DNA of 64,000 bases from Halorientalis pallida (GTDB taxonomy: Archaea; Halobacteriota; Halobacteria; Halobacteriales; Haloarculaceae): assembly GCF_004118325.1 (NCBI RefSeq), contig NZ_RDFA01000001.1:480424-544423 (forward strand), read 5' to 3'. The position numbers were made by a program, and so were the translations under genes. The notes beneath the pieces are model-generated. The model did not search any database. It saw only the letters and a program-made list of their open reading frames with translations, and was not told the DNA's origin. Within the stretch, counting starts at the first letter, position 1. Each line of letters opens with the position of its first letter. This document shows positions 19,365 to 29,219 of the stretch, piece by piece.

Positions 19365-20036
19365 CTAAAACAGGACCGGGCCGACGCCCAGCAGTTCGTT
19401 CGTGACGAGCAGGCCGCCGATGACGAAACTCGCGCTCCCGGCGAGGACTTTCAGCGCCGACTGGAGACGGGTGGTCAACACCGAGCCCCACAGGTACGAG
19501 AGGACGCTCATCGTCAGCACGGTGATGACCGAGAACGACAGCAGGAGCGAGAACGAGGAGGGGATCGTCGACGCGCTCGCGGCGAGTGCGACGACGATGG
19601 CCCCGCTTCCGGCCAGGCCGTGGACGATGCCGACGAGGAAGGATTCGCCGTCGACGTGCGTGTGGAACGATCCGATGGAGACGCTCCCGAGGGAGACGTG
19701 AGTGTGCTCGTGGCCGTCGTGTTCGTGGCGTTCGACGGTGAGCAAGCCCGCGACCTCCAGCAACATCCGGAGGCCGAGGTACACGAGGATCAGGCCGGCC
19801 AGGACCTCGAACGCCAGCGTCACGGCGTCGGGGAGCGACGCGCTGAGGAAGACGAACACGAGGCCGACGGCGATGATCGGGATGGAGTGCCCGACACCCC
19901 AGGACGCGCCGACCACGCCGGGACGATCCGTCTTGCGGTCGTCGACGAGCGTCGAGATCGCGGCGAGGTGGTCCGCCTCCAGCGAGTGCCGGAGCCCCAC
20001 CACCGCGCCAGTGATCGCCGCAGCAGTGATTGCCAT
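19365..20036 (-). CDS. Nickel/cobalt permease (NixA/UreH-type)
   Basis: A predicted 223-aa membrane protein with six or so helices. The nickel-transporter signature HX4DH is present near the N-terminus as HSLEADH, and a histidine-rich loop (HEHDGHEHTH) sits mid-protein. It probably supplies Ni2+ to the divergent urease operon. Start ATG 20036 (MAITAAAITG) is preferred; ATG 20048 adds four residues. Substrate is inferred from motif and neighbourhood. Confidence 0.88.
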   Translation of the reverse strand: MAITAAAITGAVVGLRHSLEADHLAAISTLVDDRKTDRPGVVGASWGVGHSIPIIAVGLVFVFLSASLPDAVTLAFEVLAGLILVYLGLRMLLEVAGLLTVERHEHDGHEHTHVSLGSVSIGSFHTHVDGESFLVGIVHGLAGSGAIVVALAASASTIPSSFSLLLSFSVITVLTMSVLSYLWGSVLTTRLQSALKVLAGSASFVIGGLLVTNELLGVGPVLF

Positions 20037-20048
20037 GTGTTCCGACAC

Positions 20049-20373
20049 GGCGCACCGACGTGATTAATCCACCGATACGACCAAAATCTTCGTCGCTTTT
20101 GCCGCCGAAAACCGGACGCGTTTGTCGAACTTCCAGTCGGAAGAACACGAACACACAGAGAACCGGAACAGATTCGCGCAAGACGGAACTCCCGTCGGAC
20201 GGAGGATACCCAGGATTTCGACGCTCGTTCAGAAATTGTCGGCCGTTCGTCCAGTGATTGTGGATATATCCAGTTGCTTCGTTCGCCGTAACCAGCAAGG
20301 ATTAGTGGTTGCTCTAAATATTCACCAGTGAACATGGACAATCCGACAGAGACAGTTTCCAGAGGTGGACGCG
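20049..20373. promoter_or_regulatory. Divergent control region between nickel permease and urease operon
   Basis: 325 bp with no gene. It contains a perfect 12-bp palindrome TGGATATATCCA (20261-20272) and a TATA-like CTAAATATT (20314-20322), about 52 nt before ureB. A good ribosome site GAGGTGG (20362-20368) precedes the ureB ATG. The palindrome is a candidate operator for the urease operon. Confidence 0.5.
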
Positions 20374-20805
20374 ATGGGCAGTGACCTGGTTCCCGGCGAA
20401 GTCGAGCCGGGCGAGGGGACAGTCTCGATCAACGAGGGGCGCGAGACGGCCACGGTGGCAGTCGCGAACACGGGGGACCGGCCGGTGCAGGTCGGCTCGC
20501 ACTTCCACTTCTTCGAGGTCAACCGGGCGCTCACCTTCGACCGCGAGGCGGCGTTCGGGATGCGACTGGACGTGCCGGCTGGGACCGCGGTCCGGTTCGA
20601 GCCCGGCGACGAACGCGAGGTCGACCTCGTGGCATACGGCGGGAAACAGCGCGTCACCGGCCACAACGGACTGACAGACGGCGCGACAAGCGACGGTGAG
20701 GCTGGTGACGCGCTGACCCGGGCACGGGAGCGAGGATTCGCCGATACCGGGACCGAGTCCGGTGCCGACACCGAGACGGCCGACGACACGGAGGACACCG
20801 AATGA
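20374..20805 (+). CDS. ureB: Urease subunit beta
   Basis: A 143-aa urease small subunit. It begins [10 protein letters not shown] and contains [19 protein letters not shown] and [13 protein letters not shown], the family core; an acidic tail of about 40 residues is halophile-specific. ATG 20374 was chosen over GTG 20365 because GAGGTGG lies 5 nt upstream of the ATG. First gene of ureB-C-A-G-D-E-F; its stop overlaps ureC by 4 bp. Confidence 0.95.
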   Translation: MGSDLVPGEVEPGEGTVSINEGRETATVAVANTGDRPVQVGSHFHFFEVNRALTFDREAAFGMRLDVPAGTAVRFEPGDEREVDLVAYGGKQRVTGHNGLTDGATSDGEAGDALTRARERGFADTGTESGADTETADDTEDTE

Positions 20806-22505
20806 GAGACGTCTCCAGACGCCAGTACACGGACCTGTACGGCCCGACGGAGGGTTCGCGGGTTCGGCTGGGAGATACCGAGTTGTTCGCCGAAGTCACC
20901 GAGGACCTCGGGACGCCCGGCGACGAGGCGGTCTTCGGCGGCGGCAAGACGCTCCGTGACGGCATGGGGATGGCCTCGGGCGTGACGTCGGCGGAGGGTG
21001 CACTGGACTGGGTGCTGACGAACGCGGTCGTGATCGACCCCGTGCTCGGCATCGTCTCGGCAGACGTGGGGATCAAGGACGGCGACATCGCCGGCGTCGG
21101 GAAGGCTGGCAACCCGGACACGATGGACGGCGTCGACATGGTGGTCGGCCCCGCGACGGACGTGTACAACGCCGAGGGGATGATCGCCACTCCCGGCGGC
21201 CTCGACATTCACATCCACTTCAACGCCGAGAACCTGTACGAACACGCCCTCACGTCGGGTATCACGACGATGATCGGCGGCGGCTACGGCGGCGGCGCGA
21301 CCACCTGCACGACCGGCCCCACGAACATCCAGCGGTTCCTCCAGGCGGCCGACGACTGGCCGGTCAACGTCGGGTTCTACGGGAAGGGCAACGCCAGCGA
21401 CCCCGGACCGCTCCGCGAGCAGGTCGAGGCCGGTGCCTGCGGCCTGAAGATGCACGAGGACTGGGGGTCGACGCCCGAAGTGATCGACACCTGTCTGACC
21501 GTGGCCGAAGAGATGGACGTGCAGACCGCAATCCACACGGACACGCTCAACGAGTCCGGGTTCGTCGAGGACACCTTCGACGCCATCGACGGCCGGACGA
21601 TGCACATGTTCCACATCGAGGGGGCCGGCGGCGGTCACGCCCCGGACATCATCGAACTCGTCGGGGAACCCAACGCCCTGCCGTCCTCGACGAATCCCTC
21701 GATGCCGTTCACGGAGAACACCGTGGACGAACACCTGGACATGGTGATGGTCTGTCATCACCTCGACGACGACGTGCCCGAGGACGTGGCCTTCGCGGAG
21801 TCACGCATCCGCGCGGAGACGCTGGCCGCCGAAGACGTGCTCCACGACATGGGCGCGGTGTCGATCATGACCTCCGACTCGATGGCGATGGGCCGGATGG
21901 CCGAAGTCATCGCCCGCACGTGGCAGACTGCAGACAAGATGAAACGCCAGCGCGGTCCCCTGCCCGGCGACGAGGGGACCGACAACGACAACGAGCGCAT
22001 CCTGCGCTACGTCGCCAAGTACACGATCAACCCGGCGATCACGGCGGGCATCGACGAGTACGTCGGCTCGCTGGAGCCGGGGAAGGTCGCCGACGTGGCG
22101 CTGTGGGACCCCGCGTTCTTCGGGATCAAGCCCTCGATGGTGTTCAAGAGCGGCTTCCCGGTCATGTCGAGCATGGGCGAGGCCAACGGGTCGCTGATGA
22201 CCTGCGAGCCCATCGTCCAGCGCGAGCGGGCCGGCGCCGTCGGGAAGGCCAAACACGAACTCTCCCTGTCGTTCGTCAGCGAGGCGGCCGCCGAGCGCGG
22301 GATCGGCGAGGAGTACGGCCTCGACAGCGAGGTCGTCCCGATCTCGGGCACCCGGACGGTCGCCAAATCGGACATGGTGCGCAACGACTACTGCCCCGAC
22401 GACATCGACGTGGACCCCGAGACGTTCGAGGTCACCGTCGACGACGACGTGATCAGCTGTGAGCCGGCCGAGGAAATCCCGCTGGCCCAGCGGTACATGC
22501 TCTAA
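20802..22505 (+). CDS. ureC: Urease subunit alpha (catalytic)
   Basis: A 567-aa nickel amidohydrolase that hydrolyses urea. All active-site residues are visible: H137 and H139 (DIHIHF), the carbamylated lysine K216 (CGLKMHED), H245 (IHTDTLN), H271 ([11 protein letters not shown]), the H319/H320 flap (MVCHHLDDD) and D359 (TSDSMAMGR). Length and spacing match bacterial UreC within one residue. No sign of damage. Confidence 0.98.
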   Translation: MRDVSRRQYTDLYGPTEGSRVRLGDTELFAEVTEDLGTPGDEAVFGGGKTLRDGMGMASGVTSAEGALDWVLTNAVVIDPVLGIVSADVGIKDGDIAGVGKAGNPDTMDGVDMVVGPATDVYNAEGMIATPGGLDIHIHFNAENLYEHALTSGITTMIGGGYGGGATTCTTGPTNIQRFLQAADDWPVNVGFYGKGNASDPGPLREQVEAGACGLKMHEDWGSTPEVIDTCLTVAEEMDVQTAIHTDTLNESGFVEDTFDAIDGRTMHMFHIEGAGGGHAPDIIELVGEPNALPSSTNPSMPFTENTVDEHLDMVMVCHHLDDDVPEDVAFAESRIRAETLAAEDVLHDMGAVSIMTSDSMAMGRMAEVIARTWQTADKMKRQRGPLPGDEGTDNDNERILRYVAKYTINPAITAGIDEYVGSLEPGKVADVALWDPAFFGIKPSMVFKSGFPVMSSMGEANGSLMTCEPIVQRERAGAVGKAKHELSLSFVSEAAAERGIGEEYGLDSEVVPISGTRTVAKSDMVRNDYCPDDIDVDPETFEVTVDDDVISCEPAEEIPLAQRYML

Positions 22506-22507
22506 TC

Positions 22508-22903
22508 ATGAAACTCACACCCAAAGAACGCGAGCGGTTGACGATCTTCATGGCCGCAGAGCTCGCTCGACGCCGCCGGGAGCGCGGCGTGAAGCTGAAC
22601 CACCCCGAGTCCGTCGCGCTCATCTCGGACTGGGCCTGCGAACGCGCCCGCGAGGGAATGGGCGTCGCCGAGATTCGATCGGCGGCCCAGGCCCTGCTCA
22701 CCGAGGCGGACGTGATGGAAGGCGTCCCCGAGATGATCGACACAGTCCAGGTGGAACCGACCTTCCCCGACGGGACCAAGCTCGTGACGATCCACGACCC
22801 GATCCGGTTCGAGACGCCCGAACAGGCAGAGGAGATGGGGCTGGCCAGCGACGGCGGCCGGCCGACAGGCGACGAATCCGTCGACGGGGATGAGAAAGCA
22901 TGA
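22508..22903 (+). CDS. ureA: Urease subunit gamma
   Basis: A 131-aa structural subunit: [28 protein letters not shown] and [22 protein letters not shown] are family hallmarks. Its position after ureC, rather than before ureB, is the arrangement known from Haloarcula-like urease operons. It ends in an acidic tail and overlaps ureG by 4 bp. Confidence 0.96.
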   Translation: MKLTPKERERLTIFMAAELARRRRERGVKLNHPESVALISDWACERAREGMGVAEIRSAAQALLTEADVMEGVPEMIDTVQVEPTFPDGTKLVTIHDPIRFETPEQAEEMGLASDGGRPTGDESVDGDEKA

Positions 22904-23514
22904 GCCGGCAGGTCGCCACCGTCGGCATCGGCGGGCCGGTCGGCTCCGGGAAGACCTCGCTGGTCCGGGCGCTGGTCCCGCGACTGCGCGAAGCGGGCCT
23001 GCAGGTCGGTGTCATCGCCAACGACATCCTCACACAGGAGGACGCGGACGTACTCCGGGACTCGTTCGCGGGCCTGATCCCGCCGGAACTGGTCGCCGGC
23101 GTCGAGACCGGGGCCTGCCCCCACACCGGCATCCGGGAGGATCCGTCGATGAACCTGGAACAGATCGACCGGTTCCTCGATATCGAACCCGACCTCGATC
23201 TCGTCCTCCTGGAGAGCGGCGGGGACAACCTCGCGGCGACGTTCAACCCGGAACTGGCCGACTACTTCCTGTACGTCATCTCGACGGCCGAGGGCGACGA
23301 CATCCCTCGAAAACGGGGCCCGGGCGTCACCGAGGCCGATCTGCTGGTCATCAACAAGACCGACCTGGCACCCCACGTCGGGGCCGACCTGGACCTGATG
23401 CTCGAGGACGCCGACGAGGTCCGGGACGGGCCCGTGGTCACGACCAACTGCAAGACAGAGGACGGGATCGACGACGTGCGCGAGGAGATCCAGGGCCAGG
23501 TGTTGTTCGCCTGA
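22900..23514 (+). CDS. ureG: Urease accessory GTPase UreG
   Basis: A 204-aa SIMIBI GTPase that delivers Ni2+ during urease maturation. The P-loop is [10 protein letters not shown], the metal-binding CPH motif is in [13 protein letters not shown], and the guanine motif is NKTDLA. Translation is coupled to ureA by a 4-bp overlap; ureD starts immediately after. Confidence 0.97.
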   Translation: MSRQVATVGIGGPVGSGKTSLVRALVPRLREAGLQVGVIANDILTQEDADVLRDSFAGLIPPELVAGVETGACPHTGIREDPSMNLEQIDRFLDIEPDLDLVLLESGGDNLAATFNPELADYFLYVISTAEGDDIPRKRGPGVTEADLLVINKTDLAPHVGADLDLMLEDADEVRDGPVVTTNCKTEDGIDDVREEIQGQVLFA

Positions 23515-23515
23515 G

Positions 23516-24403
23516 ATGGCCGCCGAGAGCCCACAGGACGCGTTCGAGACGTACGCGGCCGAGCGACTCCCGCCGGCGGCCGACGGCGCGGTCGGCAAGG
23601 AGGGGCGCCTGGACGCGGCCTTCGCAGCCGTCGACGGCGAGACGCGACTGGTGCAGGACTACGCGACGGTCCCCTTCCACCTGACCGGCGGGCTGGACCA
23701 CGACGAAGCCCTACCGGATCTGTCGACGGTGTACCTCCAGTCGCCGACCGGTGCGGTGGCCCAGGGCGACCGCCACGACCTCTCGGTGACCGTCGGCGAG
23801 GGCGCTCGCGCCCACGTCACGACCGGGAACGCGACGAAGGTCCACGGCATGGACCGCAACTACGGCCGGGTGGACGTGAGCCTGCAGGTGGCCGCGGACG
23901 GCTATCTGGAGTACTTGCCGGAGCCGACGATCCTGCACGCCGACGCCCGCTACCGCGGCGAGACGACGCTCTCGGTGGCCGAGGGTGCGAGTGCCGTCGT
24001 CGGCGAGGTGGTCGTGCCGGGTCGCCTGGCTCGGGACGAGGCCTTCGAGTTCGAGCGCGCGTACACGCGCTTGCGGGCACGCGACCCCGACGGACTGCTG
24101 TTCGAGGACACGACCGACCTGCACCCGGCCGAGCGCGACCCGCGGCGGCCGGGCGTCATGGGCGACCACGACGTGCTGGGGACGCTGTACGTCGTCGGCG
24201 AGGCCGCGGCCGATCCGCTCCACGAACGGGTCGTCGACGCGACGACGGCCCGGGCCGGCGCGACCGCGCTCCCGAACGACGCGGGCGTGATGGTCCGGGC
24301 GCTCGGCGAGCGGGCGGCCGTTTCGGGCGCGCTCGACGCCGCCTGGGACGAGGCACGGCGGATGCTCGTCGGGGCCCCGGCACCGGAACGGAGGAAGGAC
24401 TGA
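23516..24403 (+). CDS. ureD: Urease accessory protein UreD
   Basis: A 295-aa maturation scaffold protein (UreD/UreH). Typical segments: RLVQDYATVPFHLT, HVTTGNATKVHGM, YLEYLPEPTILHADA and LYVVGE. With UreF and UreG it forms the pre-activation complex on urease. ATG lies one base beyond the ureG stop, and its last base overlaps ureE. Confidence 0.92.
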   Translation: MAAESPQDAFETYAAERLPPAADGAVGKEGRLDAAFAAVDGETRLVQDYATVPFHLTGGLDHDEALPDLSTVYLQSPTGAVAQGDRHDLSVTVGEGARAHVTTGNATKVHGMDRNYGRVDVSLQVAADGYLEYLPEPTILHADARYRGETTLSVAEGASAVVGEVVVPGRLARDEAFEFERAYTRLRARDPDGLLFEDTTDLHPAERDPRRPGVMGDHDVLGTLYVVGEAAADPLHERVVDATTARAGATALPNDAGVMVRALGERAAVSGALDAAWDEARRMLVGAPAPERRKD

Positions 24404-25071
24404 TGCTGGTCACCGACTCGGTCCTCGGGAACGTCGACGACGACGCGGACCTGCGGGCGGCGGTTGAGACCCGGCCGGCCGACGAGGTCGAACGGGTCGT
24501 GCTGGACGAGCGCGAGCGCCGACGGTCGCGGATCAGGACGGCGACGGACGCGGGCACCGAGATCGGCGTCGTGGTCGAGGACGAGCGCGGCCTCGAACCT
24601 GGGGACGTGCTGGTAAACGACGACGAACGGGTCGTCCTCGTGGAGTTCGCCGACCGCGAGGCGCTGGTCGTCGCCTTCACGGACGGCGACGCCGCGGCGA
24701 TGGCCCGGGCGGCGGAGCTGGGCCACGCCGTCGGCAACCGCCACCGCGACCTGGCGGTCAGGGACGGCGAGGTGTTGATCGCGCTCGATACCGACGGCGA
24801 CCGAACCGTCGAAACGGTCGAGGCGATGGTCCCACCCGACACCGAGATGTGGCGCGAGCGGGTCGATCCGACCCTGTTCGACGACGCGGGCACTGCCGAC
24901 CACGACCACAGGCACGGCGGTGGTGGACACGCGCACGATCACGGCGACGATCACACACATAGCCACGACGACACCGGCCACAGTCACGGTCAGGGAAGCC
25001 ACGGTCACGCCCCAGGTACGGGGGTCCGGACGCTGGACGAACCGAGCGCGGGCGAGGAGGGCGACGGATGA
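24403..25071 (+). CDS. ureE: Urease accessory nickel chaperone UreE with His-rich tail
   Basis: A 222-aa protein. The N-terminal half is the UreE beta domain (LGNVDDDADLR, VLVNDDERVVLVEF). The second half holds the metal-binding domain (LGHAVGNRHRDLAV), and the C-terminus carries a histidine-rich tail with about 17 His in about 40 residues (from about 165 to 205). The tail is a likely nickel store. The start overlaps the ureD stop by one base. Confidence 0.92.
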   Translation: MLVTDSVLGNVDDDADLRAAVETRPADEVERVVLDERERRRSRIRTATDAGTEIGVVVEDERGLEPGDVLVNDDERVVLVEFADREALVVAFTDGDAAAMARAAELGHAVGNRHRDLAVRDGEVLIALDTDGDRTVETVEAMVPPDTEMWRERVDPTLFDDAGTADHDHRHGGGGHAHDHGDDHTHSHDDTGHSHGQGSHGHAPGTGVRTLDEPSAGEEGDG

Positions 25072-25772
25072 CCGACGAGTTGCCGGTGGACGAATCCCCG
25101 GTCGCGGCACTCCAGTTCGCGGACTCGTTTCTCCCGGCAGGGTCGTTCACCACCTCCTACGGCGTCGAGCAGTTCGTGGCGGCCGACGAGGTCGAGGACG
25201 CCGCGGACCTGCAGGCGCTCGTCGAGACGTACCTCGACCGGCAGATCGGGCCCTGTGACATGGTGGTCGTGGCGGCGGCCCACGCCGCGGCGAGCGACGG
25301 GGATCACGACGAGGTTCGCCGGATCGACCGGCGGTGCTCGGCGGTGCAGTTGCCCGCGGAGTTCCGCGAGAGTTCGACCCGGACCGGCGGGCAGTTGCTC
25401 TCGCTGGTGGCCGACACAGAAGCTGACCAGTTCCTGGCGGCATACGACGAGGCCGTCGGGGCGGGGGACGCGCCGGGCAACTACGCGGCCGTCCTCGGCG
25501 CGGTGGCGGCCCGCACGGGCATGACCGCACGGCAGGCGGCCCTCGTCCAGGGCTACTCGTTCGTCACGGACCTCGTGGGTGCGGCCCAGCGCGTCCTCCG
25601 GATCGGACACACCGACGTCCAGCGGATCGTCACCGAGAGCCGCCCCGCGATCGTCGCCGCCTGGGAGGCGAACGTCGACCGGACCGTCGAGGAGTTGAGC
25701 CCGTTCGCACCGCTGATCGACGTACTGTCGGCCGAACACGAGCGCGCCGAACGCCGACTGTTCCTCAGTTGA
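25068..25772 (+). CDS. ureF: Urease accessory protein UreF
   Basis: A 234-aa all-helical maturation factor: LQFADSFLPAGSFTTSYGVE is the classical UreF start. ESTRTGGQ-like (ESSTRTGGQLL) and NYAAVLGAVAARTGM segments follow. It overlaps ureE by 4 bp and closes the operon. No obvious terminator is seen in the following 200 bp. Confidence 0.94.
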   Translation: MTDELPVDESPVAALQFADSFLPAGSFTTSYGVEQFVAADEVEDAADLQALVETYLDRQIGPCDMVVVAAAHAAASDGDHDEVRRIDRRCSAVQLPAEFRESSTRTGGQLLSLVADTEADQFLAAYDEAVGAGDAPGNYAAVLGAVAARTGMTARQAALVQGYSFVTDLVGAAQRVLRIGHTDVQRIVTESRPAIVAAWEANVDRTVEELSPFAPLIDVLSAEHERAERRLFLS

Positions 25773-25982
25773 CCCCCCTCCGAGGTTCCGCCGGATCGGC
25801 GAAAACTGGACGTCCGTATCCGGATACGCGAGTCACAAGACGTTCCGGCGAAACGACGCCGTGTTACCCGCGTTCGTTCGACGAACTTTCGGACAGCGGT
25901 GACCGAACGCTGTATCAGGATAGATCATGAAGGTTTATGATACTGGGGACCGCAGGGTGAAACGAAGCTGACGGAGTTCACT

Positions 25983-26135
25983 ATGACCCGGCCTCGATCC
26001 AACGAAATCGACCCGATGGTGCCCGAGTTCGCAGCGGCGACCGACCGGACCGACGGCGAGAGCCGTGTCGCCTCCGACGGGGGCGTCGCCCGTGCGGCGG
26101 AGACGGACGCACCGCTGGTGCCCGACCTCACCTGA
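25983..26135 (+). CDS. Small 50-aa protein, hypothetical
   Basis: An ATG-to-TGA frame encoding an acidic 50-residue peptide starting MTRPRSNEIDPMVPEF and ending PLVPDLT. Support comes from GGAG about 7 nt upstream of ATG and from a TATA-like TTTATGATAC (25934-25943) about 40-50 nt upstream, within the inverted repeat ATCAT-N8-ATGAT (25924-25941). GC-rich third positions fit coding. No family is recognised. Confidence 0.5.
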   Translation: MTRPRSNEIDPMVPEFAAATDRTDGESRVASDGGVARAAETDAPLVPDLT

Positions 26136-26247
26136 ACGTGGGGGTGCTCTTTTCGGTCGTCGCTGGACGGAGAGCGGCCGGACCGGTCGTGCGCAGGTCC
26201 GACTCGCAAGCACAACCTTTGATTGTCCGGTCGCTGTAGCCAGGTAC

Positions 26248-26532
26248 ATGGGGTCTGATCGGAACGACGACGAGGGGGGACGGTTCCGGGCGACCTGGGA
26301 CCCGGACGATCCGGACTCGCTGACCGGGACGATCGTCGACACGGTCGCCGAGGCGCGCGGCGTCGACGGGATGGAGCTCTCGGAGCTCCTCAGCGACGTC
26401 CTCGACCCGGACGCGCTCGCCCGCGTGCTCGCGTCGGGATCCGGAACCGTCACGGTATCGTTCACGCTGGACGGGCAGTCGGTGACGGTCGACAGCGACG
26501 GCACCGTCCTCGTCGACCCGGCCACGGAGTGA
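26248..26532 (+). CDS. HalOD1-domain output protein
   Basis: A 94-aa protein made almost only of a HalOD1 domain: SLTGTIVDTVAEARGVDGM, a DPDALARVL helix and VTVDSDGTVLVDP strands. HalOD1 is a haloarchaeal output or adaptor domain found in stand-alone form and in signalling proteins. ATG 26248 starts the compact domain; the frame is open further upstream but is not coding-like. Confidence 0.78.
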   Translation: MGSDRNDDEGGRFRATWDPDDPDSLTGTIVDTVAEARGVDGMELSELLSDVLDPDALARVLASGSGTVTVSFTLDGQSVTVDSDGTVLVDPATE

Positions 26533-26653
26533 GCGCCGCCGAGTCAGCGCCAGTTCTTCCGCGACGATCACCTGGCCCGCCGAACCGTTCCACGGTCGGA
26601 CCGGGAGTGTGCGTCTCGAAAACCGTATACCGCCGGCCCCCAGTCCAGACGGT

Positions 26654-27097
26654 ATGGGACTGCTGGATCGGCTCGGAGCCGACGGGCCAGTGCGGGTGGG
26701 CCTGTTCGTCGACGGCCCGAACGTCCTCCGTTCGGAGTTCGACGTTGACCTCGCGGACGTGCGCGCAGTCGCCGACGAACGGGGCCGACTCGCTGTCACG
26801 CGACTCTACCTCGACGAGAACGCCACGTCCGGACTGATACAGGCCGCCGAGGCCAACGGCTTCGAGGTCGTCACGACCAGCGGCGACGTGGACGTGAAAC
26901 TCGCCGTCGACGCGACTGCCGCGGCCGCGGAGGACGAGATCGACCTGCTCGCCATCGCCTCCCGCGACACGGACTTCAAGCCCGTCGTCGAGGCTGCCGC
27001 TCGCCGGGGGATCGAGACGTTCGCCATCGCACCCGGCGAGTACGGCCGGTCCGACGCGCTCCGAACCGCCGCCCACGACGCCGTGACGCTGGATTAA
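26654..27097 (+). CDS. NYN-domain (LabA/DUF88-type) predicted RNase
   Basis: A 147-aa PIN-like NYN domain: VGLFVDGPNVL carries the first catalytic Asp, DVKLAVDA the second, and LLAIASRDTDFKPVVEAA the third; GIETFAIAPGE closes the fold. Such proteins are predicted metal-dependent RNases. Its stop codon overlaps the stop of the convergent exchanger gene in TTAA. Confidence 0.85.
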   Translation: MGLLDRLGADGPVRVGLFVDGPNVLRSEFDVDLADVRAVADERGRLAVTRLYLDENATSGLIQAAEANGFEVVTTSGDVDVKLAVDATAAAAEDEIDLLAIASRDTDFKPVVEAAARRGIETFAIAPGEYGRSDALRTAAHDAVTLD

Positions 27098-28134
27098 CCC
27101 GCCGGCAGGATACCCGCGATGACCCCGGCGGATTCGAGGACGACCCAGACGACGAAGACGGCGTAAGCGAGCAGCAGACTGTACGATTCCAGCTGAGTCA
27201 GCGAGAGGTCGGTCCTGAGGACGGTGAACAGATGGATTGTCGCCAGCGTGAGGACGGCGAACATCGGGACGGCCATCGCGAAGTTTATCGAGGCCGACCC
27301 GACGATGAGGACGCCGATCGGGATGGCCACGAGCAGGTCGAAGGTGTTCGAGCCGAGTACGTTCGCGATGGAGGCGACCCCACGGTCGTCCTGTGCCGCC
27401 CGGATGCTCACGAGGGCGTCGGGGAGACTCGTCGCCGCGGCGATGATCGTCACGCCCATGATGAACTCCGGGACGCCGAGCGTCGCCCCGATCAGGTCGA
27501 CGGAGTGGACCAGTCGCTCGACGGCGATCAGGATCACCACGAGTCCAGCGACCAGATAGCCCCACTCCTTCCGAACCGCGATGTCTTCGATCCCGTCGGT
27601 GTCGGCCTCGTAGTCGCCGGTGTCCTGCATCTGGATGAAGATGTACAGGCCGTAGAGCCCGATGGGGATCAGTGCGAGCGGGCGGGTCACGAAGCCGGCG
27701 AGCTCGGGCGCGCCCGCCGTATTATCGGGGTAGTAGATCACCGCCAGCGCGAAGGTGATCACCAGCACCGAGACTGCGAGCATGTAGAACTGGGCTTCCT
27801 TGTAGACCAGCGTCCGGTTGGCTTCGATCTGGTCGTCCTTCGCGATGCCCGACAGCGCGGGGATCACGAGGATGTTGAAGATCGCCGACCCGACGATGGC
27901 TCCGACGCCGAGTTCGATGGACCCGGTCAGGATGGCGGCGAAGACCACGGACGCGAGTTCTGGAAAGCTGGAGCCGACGGCGGTGACGATAGCGCCCTGC
28001 ACGACCTGTGGCAGCCCGTAGTACGTGGAGAGTTCCTCGCTCGCGTCTTCGAGCCAGCCGCTGCCGATCCAGATGCCAACAGTCGCGACGACGATGATCC
28101 CGATGTCGAGCAGTGAGACGCCGGCCTCGCTCAT
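27094..28134 (-). CDS. CaCA-family Na+/Ca2+ exchanger
   Basis: A 346-aa membrane antiporter with about ten helices and the two alpha-repeats: GSSFPELASVV with GSAIFNILVIPALSG in the first half, and ATSLPDALVSI with LGSNTFDLLVAIP in the second. These acidic/hydroxyl motifs coordinate Ca2+ and Na+. Start ATG 28134 gives the short MSEAGVSLLDIG N-terminus; the frame runs further upstream without coding features. Confidence 0.9.
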   Translation of the reverse strand: MSEAGVSLLDIGIIVVATVGIWIGSGWLEDASEELSTYYGLPQVVQGAIVTAVGSSFPELASVVFAAILTGSIELGVGAIVGSAIFNILVIPALSGIAKDDQIEANRTLVYKEAQFYMLAVSVLVITFALAVIYYPDNTAGAPELAGFVTRPLALIPIGLYGLYIFIQMQDTGDYEADTDGIEDIAVRKEWGYLVAGLVVILIAVERLVHSVDLIGATLGVPEFIMGVTIIAAATSLPDALVSIRAAQDDRGVASIANVLGSNTFDLLVAIPIGVLIVGSASINFAMAVPMFAVLTLATIHLFTVLRTDLSLTQLESYSLLLAYAVFVVWVVLESAGVIAGILPAG

Positions 28135-28257
28135 CGGGTACACCCTCAGGCAGTGGACACAAAGTGATTCCGGAGCCAGTGTCAGGACAAGTACATTGAC
28201 ACGGGGAGCGGTTGCGGGAGACGAACGGTTTTTGCGCCGGGCGCGACCAGGGCAGAT

Positions 28258-29100
28258 ATGGACGACCTCGACACGCCGGTACTGGACGATCACCTGCATC
28301 TGGACCCGGTCAACGGACGCAACACGGCAGCCGTCGAGGAGTTCGCGGACCACGGCGGGACGCACCTGTTGGTCCTCAACAAGCCCTCCTGGGGGCTCGG
28401 CGTCGAGGTCTCCGACGCCGACGACTTCCGGGAAGTGTTCGACCTCACCGTGGACGCCGTCGCGGACGCGACCGAGGTACTCGACGGGCGGGCCTGGCCG
28501 GTCCTCGGGGTCCACCCGGCGCTGATCTCTCAGTTGCTGGATCGAGGCTACGACCCAGAGGAAGCCCGTGACCTGATGCAGGCGGGACTGGACGTGGCCG
28601 CCGAGTACGTCGCCGAGGGGCCGGCACTGGCGATCAAGTCCGGTCGGCCCCACTACGACGTGGACGAGGCGGTGTGGGCGGCCTCGAACGACGTGATGCG
28701 ACACGCCTTCGAGCTGGGCGGGGAGGTCGGCTGTGCCGTCCAGTTACACACGGAGGGTGGCGAGGATTTCACCGAGGTCGCCGAGTGGGCCGAGGACCGC
28801 GGCCTCCCGCGCGAGCGCGTGGTGAAACACTACTCCGGTGGCCGGATGGCGGGCCCCGTCCCGAGCGTCCTCGCCGACAAGGAGGAACTCGAAATCGCGG
28901 TCGAGCGCGGCGAGCCGTTCATGATGGAGACGGACTTCATCGACGACCCGGACCGGCCGGGCGCGGTGCTGGGGCCGAAGACGGTGCCCCGCCGCGTGCG
29001 TTGGCTGCTGGAGGCGGGCCACGAGACGGCGGTCCGCAACGCACACGTCGAGACGCCCGCGCGGGTGTACGGGATCGACACCGAGGCCACGCTGGAGTGA
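28258..29100 (+). CDS. TatD-like metal-dependent hydrolase
   Basis: A 280-aa TIM-barrel hydrolase of the TatD/amidohydrolase type. Metal-ligand positions: HLHLD at residues 11-16, QLHTEGG, VVKHYSGG, and a METDFIDDP aspartate. It belongs to an archaeal branch of the family; substrate unknown (DNase activity is known for bacterial TatD). It is divergent from the exchanger, with about 120 bp between them. Confidence 0.85.
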   Translation: MDDLDTPVLDDHLHLDPVNGRNTAAVEEFADHGGTHLLVLNKPSWGLGVEVSDADDFREVFDLTVDAVADATEVLDGRAWPVLGVHPALISQLLDRGYDPEEARDLMQAGLDVAAEYVAEGPALAIKSGRPHYDVDEAVWAASNDVMRHAFELGGEVGCAVQLHTEGGEDFTEVAEWAEDRGLPRERVVKHYSGGRMAGPVPSVLADKEELEIAVERGEPFMMETDFIDDPDRPGAVLGPKTVPRRVRWLLEAGHETAVRNAHVETPARVYGIDTEATLE

Positions 29101-29190
29101 GGTGACGGGCGCGAGCGATACCGGGCCGATTGGACGGAGAGAGTATCCACCGAGTATCTGCCACACGAACCGTCCTACCTCGGAAGAAGG

Positions 29191-29198
29191 GTTAAATC
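29191..29198 (+). promoter_or_regulatory. TATA-like box
   Basis: GTTAAATC, 22-29 nt upstream of the ATG of the DUF7344-type gene, consistent with a leaderless transcript. Confidence 0.45.
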
Positions 29199-29219
29199 GG
29201 GATCCTGCCAACACGCCTC

